Part shown: positions 12,249-23,560 of the stretch, piece after piece | Layout of the letters: each line of letters starts with the position of its first letter | Numbering within the stretch: the first letter of the stretch is position 1 | Assembly: GCF_031877795.1 (NCBI RefSeq) | Contig: NC_133932.1 | Span: forward strand, 940,001 to 1,004,000 | Origin: Strix aluco | Taxonomy: Eukaryota; Chordata; Aves; Strigiformes; Strigidae | Length of the DNA stretch: 64,000 nt | Reading direction: 5' to 3' | Program-made: the position numbers and the translations under genes | The notes under the pieces: model-generated | Told to the model about the DNA's origin: nothing | What the model saw: only the letters and a program-made list of their open reading frames with translations | Databases searched by the model: none

Positions 12249-15200
12249 AGGTCACATAATTGCCACTGAAGCCAAAGGTAGCTATAGACAGTTATCAGTT
12301 TTTAAGATGAAGCCATTTATTGAGATGTTTTCACACTTCTCTGAGAACACAACTGTAGGCACCATTTTGAATTTAAAAAAAATAGAAATAGGCATCTGCC
12401 ACACGTTGAATATTCCCCATTAGCAGCAGGTTTATGCATGTGTGCATTTTAAAATGTTTATTATGACAATCCTTGTTATGACTGTCTTAGATTTAGTAAA
12501 TACCACATGATAATCAGACACAGTTGTTAGACCTTGAGCAAAATATGATTTAATTTATTTTTAACATACTGAACAATAGCTGTTTCTTGGTAATCTAAAC
12601 TGAACACAGACACTCAACACTACTTTGTTTCCTTGGAGGGGACAGTGAAAAGGAGGGAGGGAAAAAAAATAAGAAAATAAACCTGATCTCTGTGGGAGAG
12701 TTTCACAAGAGGCAAGAAGGCAGGATTACATTTACCATAAATCCTGCTTTCCTCCCTACAGAATGCACAGGCCCTTACAGACCCTTTAGCAAGGTAAACT
12801 GCCTACTCAAGAAACAGACACAGCCTTCAATGAAGCTGTAGGCACCATTAAAAGTAAAATGATGCAGGACCCCAAACCTGCTTGGGCTGAAGTCAGGCAC
12901 GGAGCAACTGTCCCCTGCCAACGGCGTGGCGGAGTCCTCGCACAGGGGCTGTGCTCTCCCTTACTGCCCTCCTGCTCTTTACTGCTGAATATAAGATTAA
13001 ATCAGCATAGCTTGTCTTAATTCATGTTATGAAACTGGTTGGCTTTCAAAGGAAATTTGTGCCAACTTGCATTTGGTTGCCTTCGTTCCCTGTTTTTATG
13101 TGGAGTATGACTGAACTTTCAAAAAGAAACCCCCCAAACTGAGTTCAATTCGTTTGATTGCAAATTCGAAAACATGTGTCCAAATGACATAAAACCTTGT
13201 TTGGCACAGAAAGGCAGAAGAGTGCTTTATATTCAAGCGGTAATGTGTGTATTAAATGGCACCCTAAGCTCTGAGCAAATACAACATTATTTGGCAAGCA
13301 GAAGGTTGTTGGTTTTTCCTGCCCCTGAAAATACAAGTTCCCACTAAAACTCAGTCTCCATGTAGTACAGGGTATCCTCAGATCCCTTCAGAAAGTACTC
13401 ACTGACTGACAAGTTAGTCCTCAATGAGCTGAATGATCCAGAGATTAATCTTAGCTGAGATTAAGTTTTGAAATAGTTCAGTTTGAACAACGTGTTGGGA
13501 AGATCACTGCTCAAGTCACCTACACATCACGGCACTGCTGCTGAGAATGACAACCAACATCTGCTTGACTTTTCACAACTAAAGACAACCCCCACTTGAA
13601 GTCACCCCAACTATTCACTGGTGCTGAGCAACTACAGGAACTAAGGCCTTGATAGCTGCTCTTCTCATTTTGTGCTAAAATTTCTTTAAGAGGGTAGCTG
13701 ACTAACAGAATTCGTTTATATATGCCAAAAAGAAATATATGCCCAGTGATTAATGCTTTTCAGGGGGTAGGGTCTTTAACAAAAATATGTATCGGGGTGG
13801 GGTGTGCACACGCTTGCACAAATAACCCAGCGGTTGCAGGAACCATATTGTACAGAACAGGAACAGTATAGGTTGTTTGTTACCAAAGTAACACTAAAAA
13901 TGACAACAGAAAAAAATTGGTTATCGCCTTATGAAGACTTTGTGGCTTTCTCTTACAAGCCTTTCTTTGACTCCACATGAGCTGCCACGTACCTCTGCCT
14001 GCGAGCTGGGGGACAGCCAGGGAACCCCTCACGGGGGGCTACTGTGCATCTAATCCCCCAGCTCTCTGCAACACTGCGGTGTTCCTCCTCGCACATGGGA
14101 ACACCTTATTTGCCATTTCCATTGCATTGTGCCATGCCTGCATGTCTCTGTGGGACAAAGAGAGACTTTAGCGAGGTGTATAATGTTCCTGTGGGATTGG
14201 ACTCTCCCGTCCCCAGGAGCAGAGCCATCCCTGGATACACCATTGTAGATACTCGGTAATGCCATCAGTTATCAAGGTTACTCCAAAAGTAGCTGTGTTC
14301 TTAACTGCTTTTAATCTCGAGTCAAAAACATCCTAGGGAATTTAGCTTTTGACATCGAATATTTTTAAGTAGCCCTCTTCTGGGCACAAAATCTCCAGAG
14401 TCACTAGGATTTTTATTTTGCGAGCGTTGCAGCAGTCATTTTCCATGTGGAAACCTGAGCGCTAGCCAGTCTGTCCCCTCAGTGCAGTGGGGAACGGGTC
14501 CCTGCGGCTTCAGGCAGCCCCCCTGGAAGGGACCCCCAGGCAGAAAGGTTCAGGTCACTGAGATCTACTCATGCCTTGTGCCTCTTCGGGAAGTACAGCA
14601 GTTCCAAAGCAACGTGTGGTAAATAAAGCCCATCGGGCTAGTCTCTGGGCAAGTATCTCAGATGTTCTGAGACATGGGTAAATTTCAGTTAACCCCAAAA
14701 TTGTTTCCACAGCAACCACTTCCCTGTAAGAACCAGTAACTCAAGGTCTTGCTTCCACTCTTTGCAAGACCACCTATGATTTCAAGTCCCACGTGGACGG
14801 GCATCACTCTTTCCATACATTCTTTACACAATTAGGCTAAACCAGCCATTATTTCTTCACACCAATTTAAGAATTACGGCTGCTGGTACATTTTGTTTTG
14901 TCTTCAGTTTCTACTGACAAATGCAAATAGCCAGAGGAAGGTCCTTTCTAGTTTTCTCAGGAGAACAGCTCCACCAAAGAAATTATTGAGAAATGTTCTC
15001 ACTTGAGCTTTGCCTGTAAAAATGTGTTTTTTCAGAGACTGACTCTCACCCGCAGAGCCAACCACACGCGTTCACACACCAGCAGCTGAACACTGTGGTT
15101 TAGGATAATGTTCCTTCGCCCTCGAGTGGCTTGCCCCACCCTAGGTCAAGCAAAACGTTTATTGTGTCTTAATCTGAAGGACTGGTGCAAAATGACGCGC

Positions 15201-18200
15201 CACATGCTATGAAGGCACAGTTGCTTCTCCAACTTCCTTCAGACATTCAAACAGTTGTGGCAAAACTTTGCTTTCTCCAAGCCTTTGGCTTCCCTACAGG
15301 TGCACGCATGGCCTGATTTACCTGCCATAAATATGTAGACACATTCCCATTGCTTTCTGACAGAAACAGAGGAAAATCCCATTCCAAAGCCACCTCACTG
15401 CTCTGTTGACAGACACCTTTGAAAGGATGTCAGATCAGATTACATGAATGTGTTTGGAGATGATCCCTAAATTGCTGGGACTTGGGTGAAGGGGGTGGGA
15501 AGTCTTACACTTTGGCTGCATTTTCAGCACAGATTTTTCTCCTCCTCACTCTGGTATTTTCCTTAAATCCTATCACGGCTGGGAAAATCTCCTTTTCTGT
15601 TCATAAACTCTGGGGGACCTGTCCATTTTAAAAACCAAGAACAAGATTTTCAATAGCTTTTAGGCATTTAAAGATGCTGGTGGTTTCCTAGCAAGGTCTT
15701 CAAATAACGAGAGCTGTGCACCCAGGCATTCAGAAACAAACTGAAAGAAAGACCTTCAACTTCTCTCTCTCAGCACATAAATAACTTTCTAGAGAAGCTG
15801 AGTGGGATGAGACAGGCAGTGAGGTGAAGCACTGAAGGACTATCCCAGGCATCCCTCACACTTCAGGGGAGGCTTGCCTTATAGTGACGGTGTCTGACAG
15901 CGATAATCCCGCTGGACCCACTGCCAGGAGGCAGTGAGCAGTAGCAGTCACACACACGACTCTACCACATTTCTCATCAAGACTAATTTTGTCTGATCCC
16001 TCATTCCTTTGGGAGCAGAGGGAGAGACAAGCCGTATGGCTGGCACTGAACACGGGCCACTTCCCAGGTACCTGTGGCAGATCCCAAGACCCAGACAGCT
16101 CACAAGGCCACTGGGGAGGCTCTGACCTACTCCCACGAAGATGTCGGCCAAGTCCCATCTAGCCTGAGGTTGTTCAGTAAATAAACCCCCACCTTCCACC
16201 TCTGCTGGTCACCGGCACCAGCCCCAGCCAAAATCAATAGATGAGAAGCAATTTGTCATTCCCAGGCCACACTGTTCTGGTTATGATGAGTCAAAAAACA
16301 CTAAAGGAAACACAGATGTAGTGAGATCACCTCACTTTCTGGAGCCTTCCTATCTCTAGAAGTCTTGCCTGATCTCCCTCAAAATTTCCACACACGCACA
16401 CAAGAACATCTTGTGTGCTGCACGGTCACGCCTGTGAAACCACAGGTGCGTTGTGTGACGCTTGGCAGCGCCGAGGGAGCTCGGCACGAGCTGCGGGCAG
16501 GCTGGTGCCTCCCCATAGGAAATTTCTTTCAATTATTTCAAATAGCTCCCACTCGCACACAAAGCCCATGTTTCGTAATAAAAACAAGGAGAAAAATCAC
16601 ATCCAAAGGAATTTTACCTATTTCCCTCTCCACTTAGTCCACTGAAGTTATCTTTTTAAAAAAACAAACCCCAAAAAACTGGCCACCAGAAGAACAAAGT
16701 AGCCAAGAAGTCAGTGTCAAAATCCACCCTGCCCTTCATACTTGTAGGTTTCAACAACAGTCCTAAATCATCCAATATCTTCTGATTTTTAAAAAAATAT
16801 TAGGTTTCCCCCCATTCCTTTCCTCATACAGGCAACGCTTTTCATTTGGGAGAGATGCACAGAATCCTGCAAATTCTCCAGTAGCTGGGATTTTCCCTGC
16901 AAACTGAGGCAGGTGTTACCCTACTCAGCTACAGAGAGCCAAAGCTGCAGCTCCTCACTCGTGATGGTACAAAAAGGCCAACAGAGACAAGAGTGGGGAT
17001 ACACCCCCCCACCCCTCCACCCAAAAAAAGGTGGCTCAGGTCCGTGTGCCCAGGTGAAGCTGCAGCAGGTTACTAAGTCGTCACCCTGTCCCAGCTGAGC
17101 CACGGTAACTGCTCACGCACAGGCTGTCCTCGCAGGCCAGGGCCATGAGCTTTAAGCAGAAATGCCCCGTCCTGAGGCCCTAATCCTTTAGCTCCCAGCA
17201 AAGCCGCCAGCTGTGGGCTAAAAGCCACATTCAGCTCTCTGGAGATGAAGCGTTTGCTGAAATGCTTTGCTGAACAAGGATGAGTGACTGTGCTTGGGCT
17301 TTAGCTACACTTACAAACTCCTGTACATCTTGGCTCTGGTTTTCTTTGCCACATGGCAGCTGGTTACATCCAAGACCTAAAATTCCTGGGAGAGAAAGTG
17401 ACTGTAGGAACTCAGCTGTGCAACATATGCTCCATCTAGTGTTTATTCACTAATATTTCATTTTCTTAAATGGTTTGTTTTGCTGTTAACACATAGTTCC
17501 ATCTTTTCTCTAGTTCATTTGTCTATTTAGGATCATTATTGAAAATACTAACCTTCTGCTGGTTGTTTTAACTACACAATTTTGATTTAGCCTCCACTTA
17601 CACCTTCAGTAATGGTGGTGCACTGATTTCCATTGAGAGATTACATCTCATAGAACACAATTAAGGAGAAATGTTTTAAAAGAGCAGAAAGCATTTCTCC
17701 AGGTTCTTCGCTAACGCAAAGTGAATGGAGAACTTTGAGCAGGAGTAAAACATAAAAACATAAACACCACCCAGTGTTACCACCTGGTTGATAACCTTCA
17801 CCACAGCACAGAGCAGCGAGAGAAGCTGTTTCTCTGGGACGGCTGTGCCAGCCCGCCCAGTGCTCGAGGGCCCAGCAGCTTCTGGGAGTGAGTCAGGACA
17901 AGTGTGTGGTGGGGCCTTTCCGGGTGCCCAGGCAGGGTGCAAGGCATCTTTGCTTGGTGGAAAAGCAAGGATGGGGAACAGCCGTCAGGCCTGGCAATTG
18001 CCACGTGCATTTGAAAAGAGCAGGACTTGCCTGCTGGGCTTGGCTGTGGGACAGACTGCAAAATACTCCTTACCTCAGGCTGCCCCCAAATTTGCACTTG
18101 TTTAAGGAGTTTCCAGTCCCTGATTTGCTGCTCACCTACTAGTAATGCCCTTACTGCAGAAAGGAAAGCCAACAGCAGATGGGACAAGAAGTCCCAAGGT

Positions 18201-18810
18201 TGTATTTTGATAAGGAAGGGAAAAAAAAGAAAAAACAACACTGTTCTGTTGTGTTAGCAGGGCTGGTGAGGCAGTGGGATGGGCTGCCTGGGGAGGGGAC
18301 AGGGTCTGCAGCTGGGGAGACCTTTAGAAAATAGTTGAATATCCCTAGAGAAAGGCTTGGGTTGGCCGCTCCTGTGTGGAAACAGTGATGGCCCAGACAG
18401 CCCCTAGATGGCCCAGTTCTTCTGGGCAAAGGCTGAGAGGATCAGAGCCCAGTTTAGGAGGAGAGCTGGCAAGGAGCTGCGATAGAAATGGAGAGCCTCT
18501 GGACTCTGCAGCCACGGGGCACAAGCCTAGGCACAGATCTAAGCTGCAGAAACTGAGATTTCGTTGCTATGGAAAGCACAGCAGAAGGGGTGTTGATAAT
18601 TTAGCTTCCTTGGGCTGCAAGTGTTTAAGAGATCCTCACGTGCCCCTCACCGCTCTCCCCCTGTGCTGGTGCTTGCAGCAGAGCTCCCCAAACCTTGTGT
18701 CAAGTGAGAAAGCAGGAAATTGCAGCTTGGGGATGGGAGGGAGTGGGTCCCCCTATGGAGAAACCGCAGAGGGAACCATCTGGGGTGTGTGGGGTAGTAT
18801 AAAACTAAAT

Positions 18811-19128
18811 GCGTATCACAGAATCATCTGGGTTGGAAAAGCCCTTGAAGCTCCTCCAGTCCGACCACGAACCTCACACTGACCGTTCCCAACTCCACCA
18901 GATCCCTCAGCGCTGGGTCAACCCGACTCTTCAACCCCTCCAGGGATGGGGACTCCCCCCCTGCCCTGGGCAGCCCATTCCAACGCCCAACAACCCCTTC
19001 TGCAAAGAAATACTTCCTAAGAGCCAGTCTGACCCTGCCCTGGCGCAGCTTGAGGCCATTCCCTCTTGTCCTGGCGCTTGTTCCTTGGTTCAGGAGACTC
19101 ATCCCCCCTCTCTGCACCCTCCTTTCAG
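18811..19128 (-). mobile_element. CR1 LINE, 5'-truncated 3' end
   Basis: On the - strand this is a CR1 tail of about 315 bp ending in the family's ATTCTGTGAT-type terminus (TATCACAGAATCATCTGGG on +). It closely matches the + strand copies at 33134-33400 and 35339-35606, including the shared block GTTGACCCAGCGCTGAGGG. It is 5'-truncated at about 19128 and lies antisense to COL8A1 in the intron before the start exon. Confidence 0.92.
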
Positions 19129-19129
19129 A

Positions 19130-19144
19130 TATATATATAAAAGG
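19130..19144 (+). promoter_or_regulatory. Candidate TATA box just upstream of the COL8A1 start exon
   Basis: The sequence TATATATATAAAAGG is an excellent TATA match about 215 bases before the COL8A1 initiation codon, directly next to the truncated 5' boundary of an antisense CR1 copy. A start about 25-30 bases downstream would yield a transcript reading without splicing into the ATG at 19346. Three short upstream ATGs lie between. It may equally be a chance simple (TA) repeat. Confidence 0.3.
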
Positions 19145-19342
19145 CCATTTGCTGTAATAGTACTGTTTGAGTAAGAGCCTCCAGTAAACCAGACACAGGC
19201 CTGCTGCAGGGTGTGCTCCAGGGCAATGCGCAAACCAAAGCCAGTTTGCTGCAGAAAATGAGAGCAGGTCAGCCCTGATGAGAAACACACGACACGAATA
19301 AACATTTTCTGCCAACTGTGGGTTTTGTTGTGTTTTTCACAG

Positions 19343-19658
19343 GTGATGGCCGGGCTGCTCTTCCCTGTGCAGCTGCTGGCAGTGGCTGTCACCATCTACC
19401 TAGAGCTGGTGAGGTCTGCTCAAGGCGGCGTCTACTATGGGATCAAGCAGCTGCCACCCCAGGTGCCCCAGTACCAACCCCTTGGACAACAAGTACCTCA
19501 CATGCCGCTGGGCAAAGAAGGCATCCCGATGCAGCACATGGGCAAGGAGGTGCCCCACATGCAGTACGGGAAGGAGTACCCCCATCTGCCTCAGTACATG
19601 AAGGAGGTGCCGCAGATGCCTCTGCTCGGCAAGGACATGGCTCCCAAGAAAGAGAAAG
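19343..19658 (+). CDS. COL8A1: COL8A1 start exon (signal peptide and NC2)
   Basis: The acceptor is the TTTTTCACAG ending at 19342 and the donor is AAAG|GTAGGC at 19659. Only three bases (GTG) of 5' UTR precede ATG at 19346, so the rest of the leader must come from upstream exons or from an unspliced start (see the TATA entry). The exon encodes residues 1-104 plus the first base of codon 105. It begins [15 protein letters not shown], a hydrophobic signal peptide likely cleaved near Ala25-Gln26-Gly27. An in-frame Met seven codons upstream (19325) lies across the acceptor and is not used. Confidence 0.95.
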
Positions 19659-22600
19659 GTAGGCTGACACGTCCCTCGCCACCCCCCGCACGGCCCGGCC
19701 GGGTGCCCCACAGCACCGTGTGCCCGGGGGGGGCGGGCAGTGAAGATGGGGAGCGGGCTGCTGCAGGCGGGGCACGGTGCCCAGGTGCCCCAGGGAGTGG
19801 GACAAAACGGGCTCCCAGGAGCCGTGGGGCAGCTCAGGGTCACCAGAGCAAGGCCACAGTCATTCTGCGGGCAGCAGCACAGCTCCGAGCAGCCTGTGAC
19901 GAGCCTCCAGCACCCAGGGCTGGCCCCAGGTTGGTTTGGGTGCCTGTTCCAGGCTAAGAGAAACCTCGTAACCCCACCCACCTGCAGAAAACCTTCCAAA
20001 TGAGGGCCCAGGGTCCTGCCTGCAGGTGCTCCCACTCTCACTGCAACGACTATGCATGAAATAAGAGCTAAGAGCCCCAAGATTTGAATTTACAGGAATA
20101 TCATGGCTTTGTCTGCGTTTGTCCAGACCCTGTGATTTAGAGTTTTGCAGATAAAAACATACAATTGCTCTTCTGACTCCGCAGGCCTCTTTCTGTAGGT
20201 TATTTATGGGCGTAACGGAGGCGCTGAAGGTACGGGGCATTACTGCACGAGTCTGCACGTACTAGCGCTTTCAGTATTCAGTAAAGGAAGTTTGGACAAT
20301 ATTAGGATATTTAAAAAAACAACAAGAAAATGTCCAAAATACAAAGGGCAACCAGGAACACCCAGTGTCATAAAATCCTTGTGGGGACAGCGAGCGTCTG
20401 TGCCACTTCAGACAAGCTGGTTAACTCTTTGTCTTATTGAGGGTTCAGTGTAACCACAGCCTCTGCTGGCTTCAGAAGGAAATGGAAGATTTCAGGGCCT
20501 ATTTTTGGAGTGTCTGAACCAGCACGACTGGCTGTAGTAAAACCAACCTATCTTGTGAGCAAAGGCGGTTTTCTACGTGCATAAAACACAACATGTGCAG
20601 AGGGAGGGTTTCTGCCTCCCAAAGAACAGTTAATTCTCTTGCACTGAAACCTCATCTCTCCCTTTCCCCCAAACCTCTCACTTCTTTATCCATTTTAGAG
20701 CCAGAGAGAAGCCGACTTTACATTTAACACAAAAAGCCTGCAGCTTGAAAAGCAACCAACCCCAGCACAACCACTCCCACGCAGCAACTCCCTCACCCTG
20801 ACCTGCAACGTTAAGTGGTCACATACACAAAAACGTGGGTTTGGACAATAAAAACAGTTTGTGAAGTGTTTAGAAGAGCTCTAACTACACGTGGCCACGC
20901 CAAAAACCTGTAGGAACTTAGCAACACTGGGTAAGGCCGTAGGTTTCCAGTACCATCTGAATGGAAACCAAAGCACTCCCGTACATACATGTGCAGTACA
21001 GACTTCCGATACAATCTTTTTTAATTGATCTTGCTGGTGTAAGCCCCTCCAGCAAAAGCACTTTTATGCCAGACTACTCCTACAGCACAAGAGCATGGAG
21101 CAGCTTCTGTGTCCTCCCTTAAAAGTAGCTTAGTCTACAGCAACATAGGACAAAAAGCAGATTTCACTGCTTAAGATCATACAGGTAGAAAACACTAGCA
21201 AATGGCTTTTACATGGTAAAAAAAAAAAGCAAATATGATGCAAAACAATTATTTTATGGGAACAGAAACATGTACACAAGTTTGGAGTATGCAAAACAGT
21301 AGAAACATCCTCTTTGTTCCAAACATCAATCCGTAGCTTGCTGGCCAACTCTGCCTCCCCGCCCGCCACAAAACGGAGAGAGGCATCGTAAGAAGCACAT
21401 CCAATTCAGAACAGCCTTTGTGTTTCTCAGAGTGCAGCTGCAGTCACCTTTTGTCTCTCCCCCTCCCCTTTTTTTTCTTTTTCATCTCTCCCCAACCCAG
21501 AAATGCCCGTGCGCAGTCTGAGGGGCGAACAAGGTCCCCCCGGTGAGCCTGGACCAAGAGGGCCACCGGGGCCACCAGGATTACCAGGTCACGGTGTGCC
21601 AGGAGCCAAAGGAAAACCAGGCCCACAAGGATATCCAGGAATTGGGAAGCCGGGTTTGCCAGGGATGCCGGGGAAGCCGGGGGTCATGGGGCCCCCAGGG
21701 CCGAGAGGGGAGATGGGGCCGAAGGGGGAGATCGGGCCCATGGGGATACCTGGGCCACAAGGACCGCCGGGGCCTCACGGGCTTCCCGGCATAGGGAAGG
21801 CGGGTGCTCCGGGGCTGCAGGGACAGCCGGGCCCAAAGGGCGAGCCCGGGATGAAGGGGCCCCCGGGAGCCCCCGGGATCCCAGGGCCCAAAGGGGAGAA
21901 GGGCGTCGGGATCCCGGGTTTGCCGGGGTTGAAGGGGCCCCCCGGGCTGCCCGGCCCCCCCGGCCCCGTGGGGCTGCCGGGCGTTGGCAAGCCGGGTATG
22001 GTCGGCTTCCCTGGCCCGCAGGGACCCCTGGGCAAACCCGGACCCCCGGGAGAGCTGGGGCTGCAGGGGCCCCCGGGGGTCCCCGGGATCCAGGGCCCTC
22101 CCGGCCTGCCCGGCGTTGGCAAACCCGGCCAGGACGGCGTCCCCGGCCAGCCGGGCTTCCCGGGCGGCAAAGGGGAGCAAGGCCTGCCAGGCCTGCCGGG
22201 GCCCCCCGGCCTCCCCGGGGTGGGGAAGCCGGGCTTCCCCGGGCCCAAGGGTGAGCGTGGGGTGGGAGGTCTGCCCGGGCCCCTGGGGCCGAAGGGGGAG
22301 AAGGGGCACGCGGGGCCGCCTGGCATGGGGGGGCCGCCGGGGGAGCCAGGCCAGCCAGGACTGCCGGGCATCATGGGCCCCCCGGGGGCCGCCGGCTTCC
22401 CGGGACCCAAAGGAGAAGGCGGCGCCGTGGGGCCGCCGGGCCCGGTCGGCCCCAAGGGTGAACCGGGCCTGCAGGGGTTCCCAGGAAAGCCGGGCTTTCC
22501 CGGGGAAGTGGGGGCCCCCGGGCTGCGGGGGCTGCCGGGCCCCACGGGGCCCAAGGGGGAAGCCGGCCACAAAGGCTTGCCGGGGCTGCCGGGCGTGCCG

Positions 22601-23407
22601 GGGCTCGTGGGGCCGAAGGGCGAGCCGGGGCTCCCCGGTGCCCAGGGGCTCCAGGGCCCCTCGGGCATCCCGGGCATCGCGGGACCCAGCGGGCCCATCG
22701 GCCCCCCGGGGCTGCCGGGGGCGAAGGGCGAGCCCGGCCTGCCCGGCCCCCCCGGCTTCCCCGGCGTGGGCAAACCCGGCGCCGCGGGGCTGCAGGGACC
22801 CCCGGGGAAGCCCGGGGCGCTCGGTCCCCCCGGCCAGCCGGGACTGCAGGGGCCGCCCGGCCCCCCCGGCCCCCCAGGTCCCCCCGTTATCATCCCACCC
22901 ACCCCGCCGGCCGTGGGACAGTACCTGCCCGAGGTGGGGCCGGGCATAGAGGGCGTCAAGCCCCCCTACGGCTACATGGGCAAGAAGGGCAAGGCCGGCG
23001 GAGTCGTCTACGAGATGCCGGCGTTCACGGCAGAGCTCCTCACCCCCTTCCCCCGGGTCGGGGTGCCCGTGAAGTTCGACAAGCTCCTCTACAACGGCCG
23101 GCAGAACTACAACCCCCAGACGGGGATCTTCACCTGCGAGATCCCCGGCGTCTACTACTTCGCCTACCACGTCCACTGTAAAGGGGCCAGCGTCTGGGTG
23201 GCGTTGTTCAAGAACAACGAGCCGCTGATGTACACCTACGACGAGTACAAGAAGGGCTTCCTGGACCAGGCTTCGGGCAGCGCCGTTGTCCAGCTGAAGC
23301 ACGGAGACAAGGTTTACGTTCAAATGCCATCCGAGCAGGCGGCAGGACTCTACGCCGGGCAGTACGTTCATTCATCTTTTTCAGGATATTTATTGTATCC
23401 CATGTAA
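19346..23407 (+). CDS. COL8A1: COL8A1: collagen alpha-1(VIII) chain, complete coding sequence in two exons
   Basis: The coding sequence joins 19346-19658 to 21501-23407 and gives 739 residues; human COL8A1 is about 744. Type VIII collagen is a secreted short-chain collagen that forms hexagonal lattices in vessel walls and in Descemet's membrane. In order, I read a signal peptide (about 1-27), a basic His/Pro/Met-rich NC2 region with YGIKQLPPQ and [14 protein letters not shown] (28-112), a 454-residue Gly-X-Y helix (about 113-566) with the short interruptions typical of the family (such as GIGKPG and GVGKPG), a linker, and a C1q-like NC1 domain (about 606-739) ending in SGYLLYPM. The codon for Glu105 is split G|AA across the intron, giving [15 protein letters not shown], which parallels the human junction. 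The paralogue COL8A2 is less likely because NC2 and the C-terminus match alpha-1. No frameshift or internal stop was seen. Confidence 0.97.
19659..21500 (+). other. COL8A1: COL8A1 intron between the two coding exons
   Basis: A phase-1 intron of 1842 bp with GT...AG ends. It contains no repeat I could recognise. Its 3' end has a very long polypyrimidine tract (about 21445-21498). Confidence 0.9.
21501..23407 (+). CDS. COL8A1: COL8A1 main exon (triple helix and C1q/NC1 domain)
   Basis: The acceptor is CCCCAACCCAG ending at 21500, behind a long C/T-rich tract. The stop codon TAA is at 23405-23407. The exon supplies the last two bases of codon 105 and 634 further residues. It holds the whole collagenous domain and the C1q domain on one exon, as in other short-chain collagens. 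The C1q part shows [35 protein letters not shown]-type residues, [19 protein letters not shown] and [19 protein letters not shown], the aromatic-rich core of NC1 trimers. Codon third positions are nearly all G or C from about 21650 to 23300 but more mixed at both exon ends. Confidence 0.97.
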
Positions 23408-23560
23408 AACAAAAACCAGACACACCCACACATACACTCAAAATCAAAACCTTTCTTCTCTGCTTCAAACTTTTATACCATGAAAGATGCATTTTATGAC
23501 CGTTTTGGACCATCTTGTACAAAAAAAAATAAATACAAAGTTTAACATTATGCACACCTA
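23408..23560 (+). other. COL8A1: COL8A1 proximal 3' UTR with polyadenylation signal
   Basis: A canonical AATAAA lies at 23528-23533, about 120 bases after the stop codon, followed by T-rich and A-rich sequence in which cleavage could occur near 23550-23570. This is a short 3' UTR. A longer form reaching the AT-rich region around 25030-25050, which has ATTAAA-like sequence before an A-tract, is possible. Confidence 0.55.

Larger units (their letters stand above)
11246..18810. other. Non-coding sequence, probable COL8A1 5' intron
   Basis: Apart from the duplication and hairpin near 12.1-12.25 kb, nothing recognisable was found on either strand. The longest open frames (about 120-168 codons near 11.7-12.2 and 18.4-18.9 kb) overlap each other on both strands, lack domains and partly read into the CR1 copy. 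Confidence 0.5.

Noticed and set aside
18255-18350. Possible old CR1 tail (TGGGATGGGCTGCCTGGGGA)
   Set aside because: Only one short CR1-like word; no CR1 terminus follows, so the support is too weak to annotate.
21581-23371. 596-codon antisense open frame across the COL8A1 exon (also 394 codons at 21775-22959 on -, and 321 codons at 21984-22949 on +)
   Set aside because: These are by-products of GC-rich Gly-Pro repeat codons, which rarely form stops in any frame. They have no start context or domains of their own.
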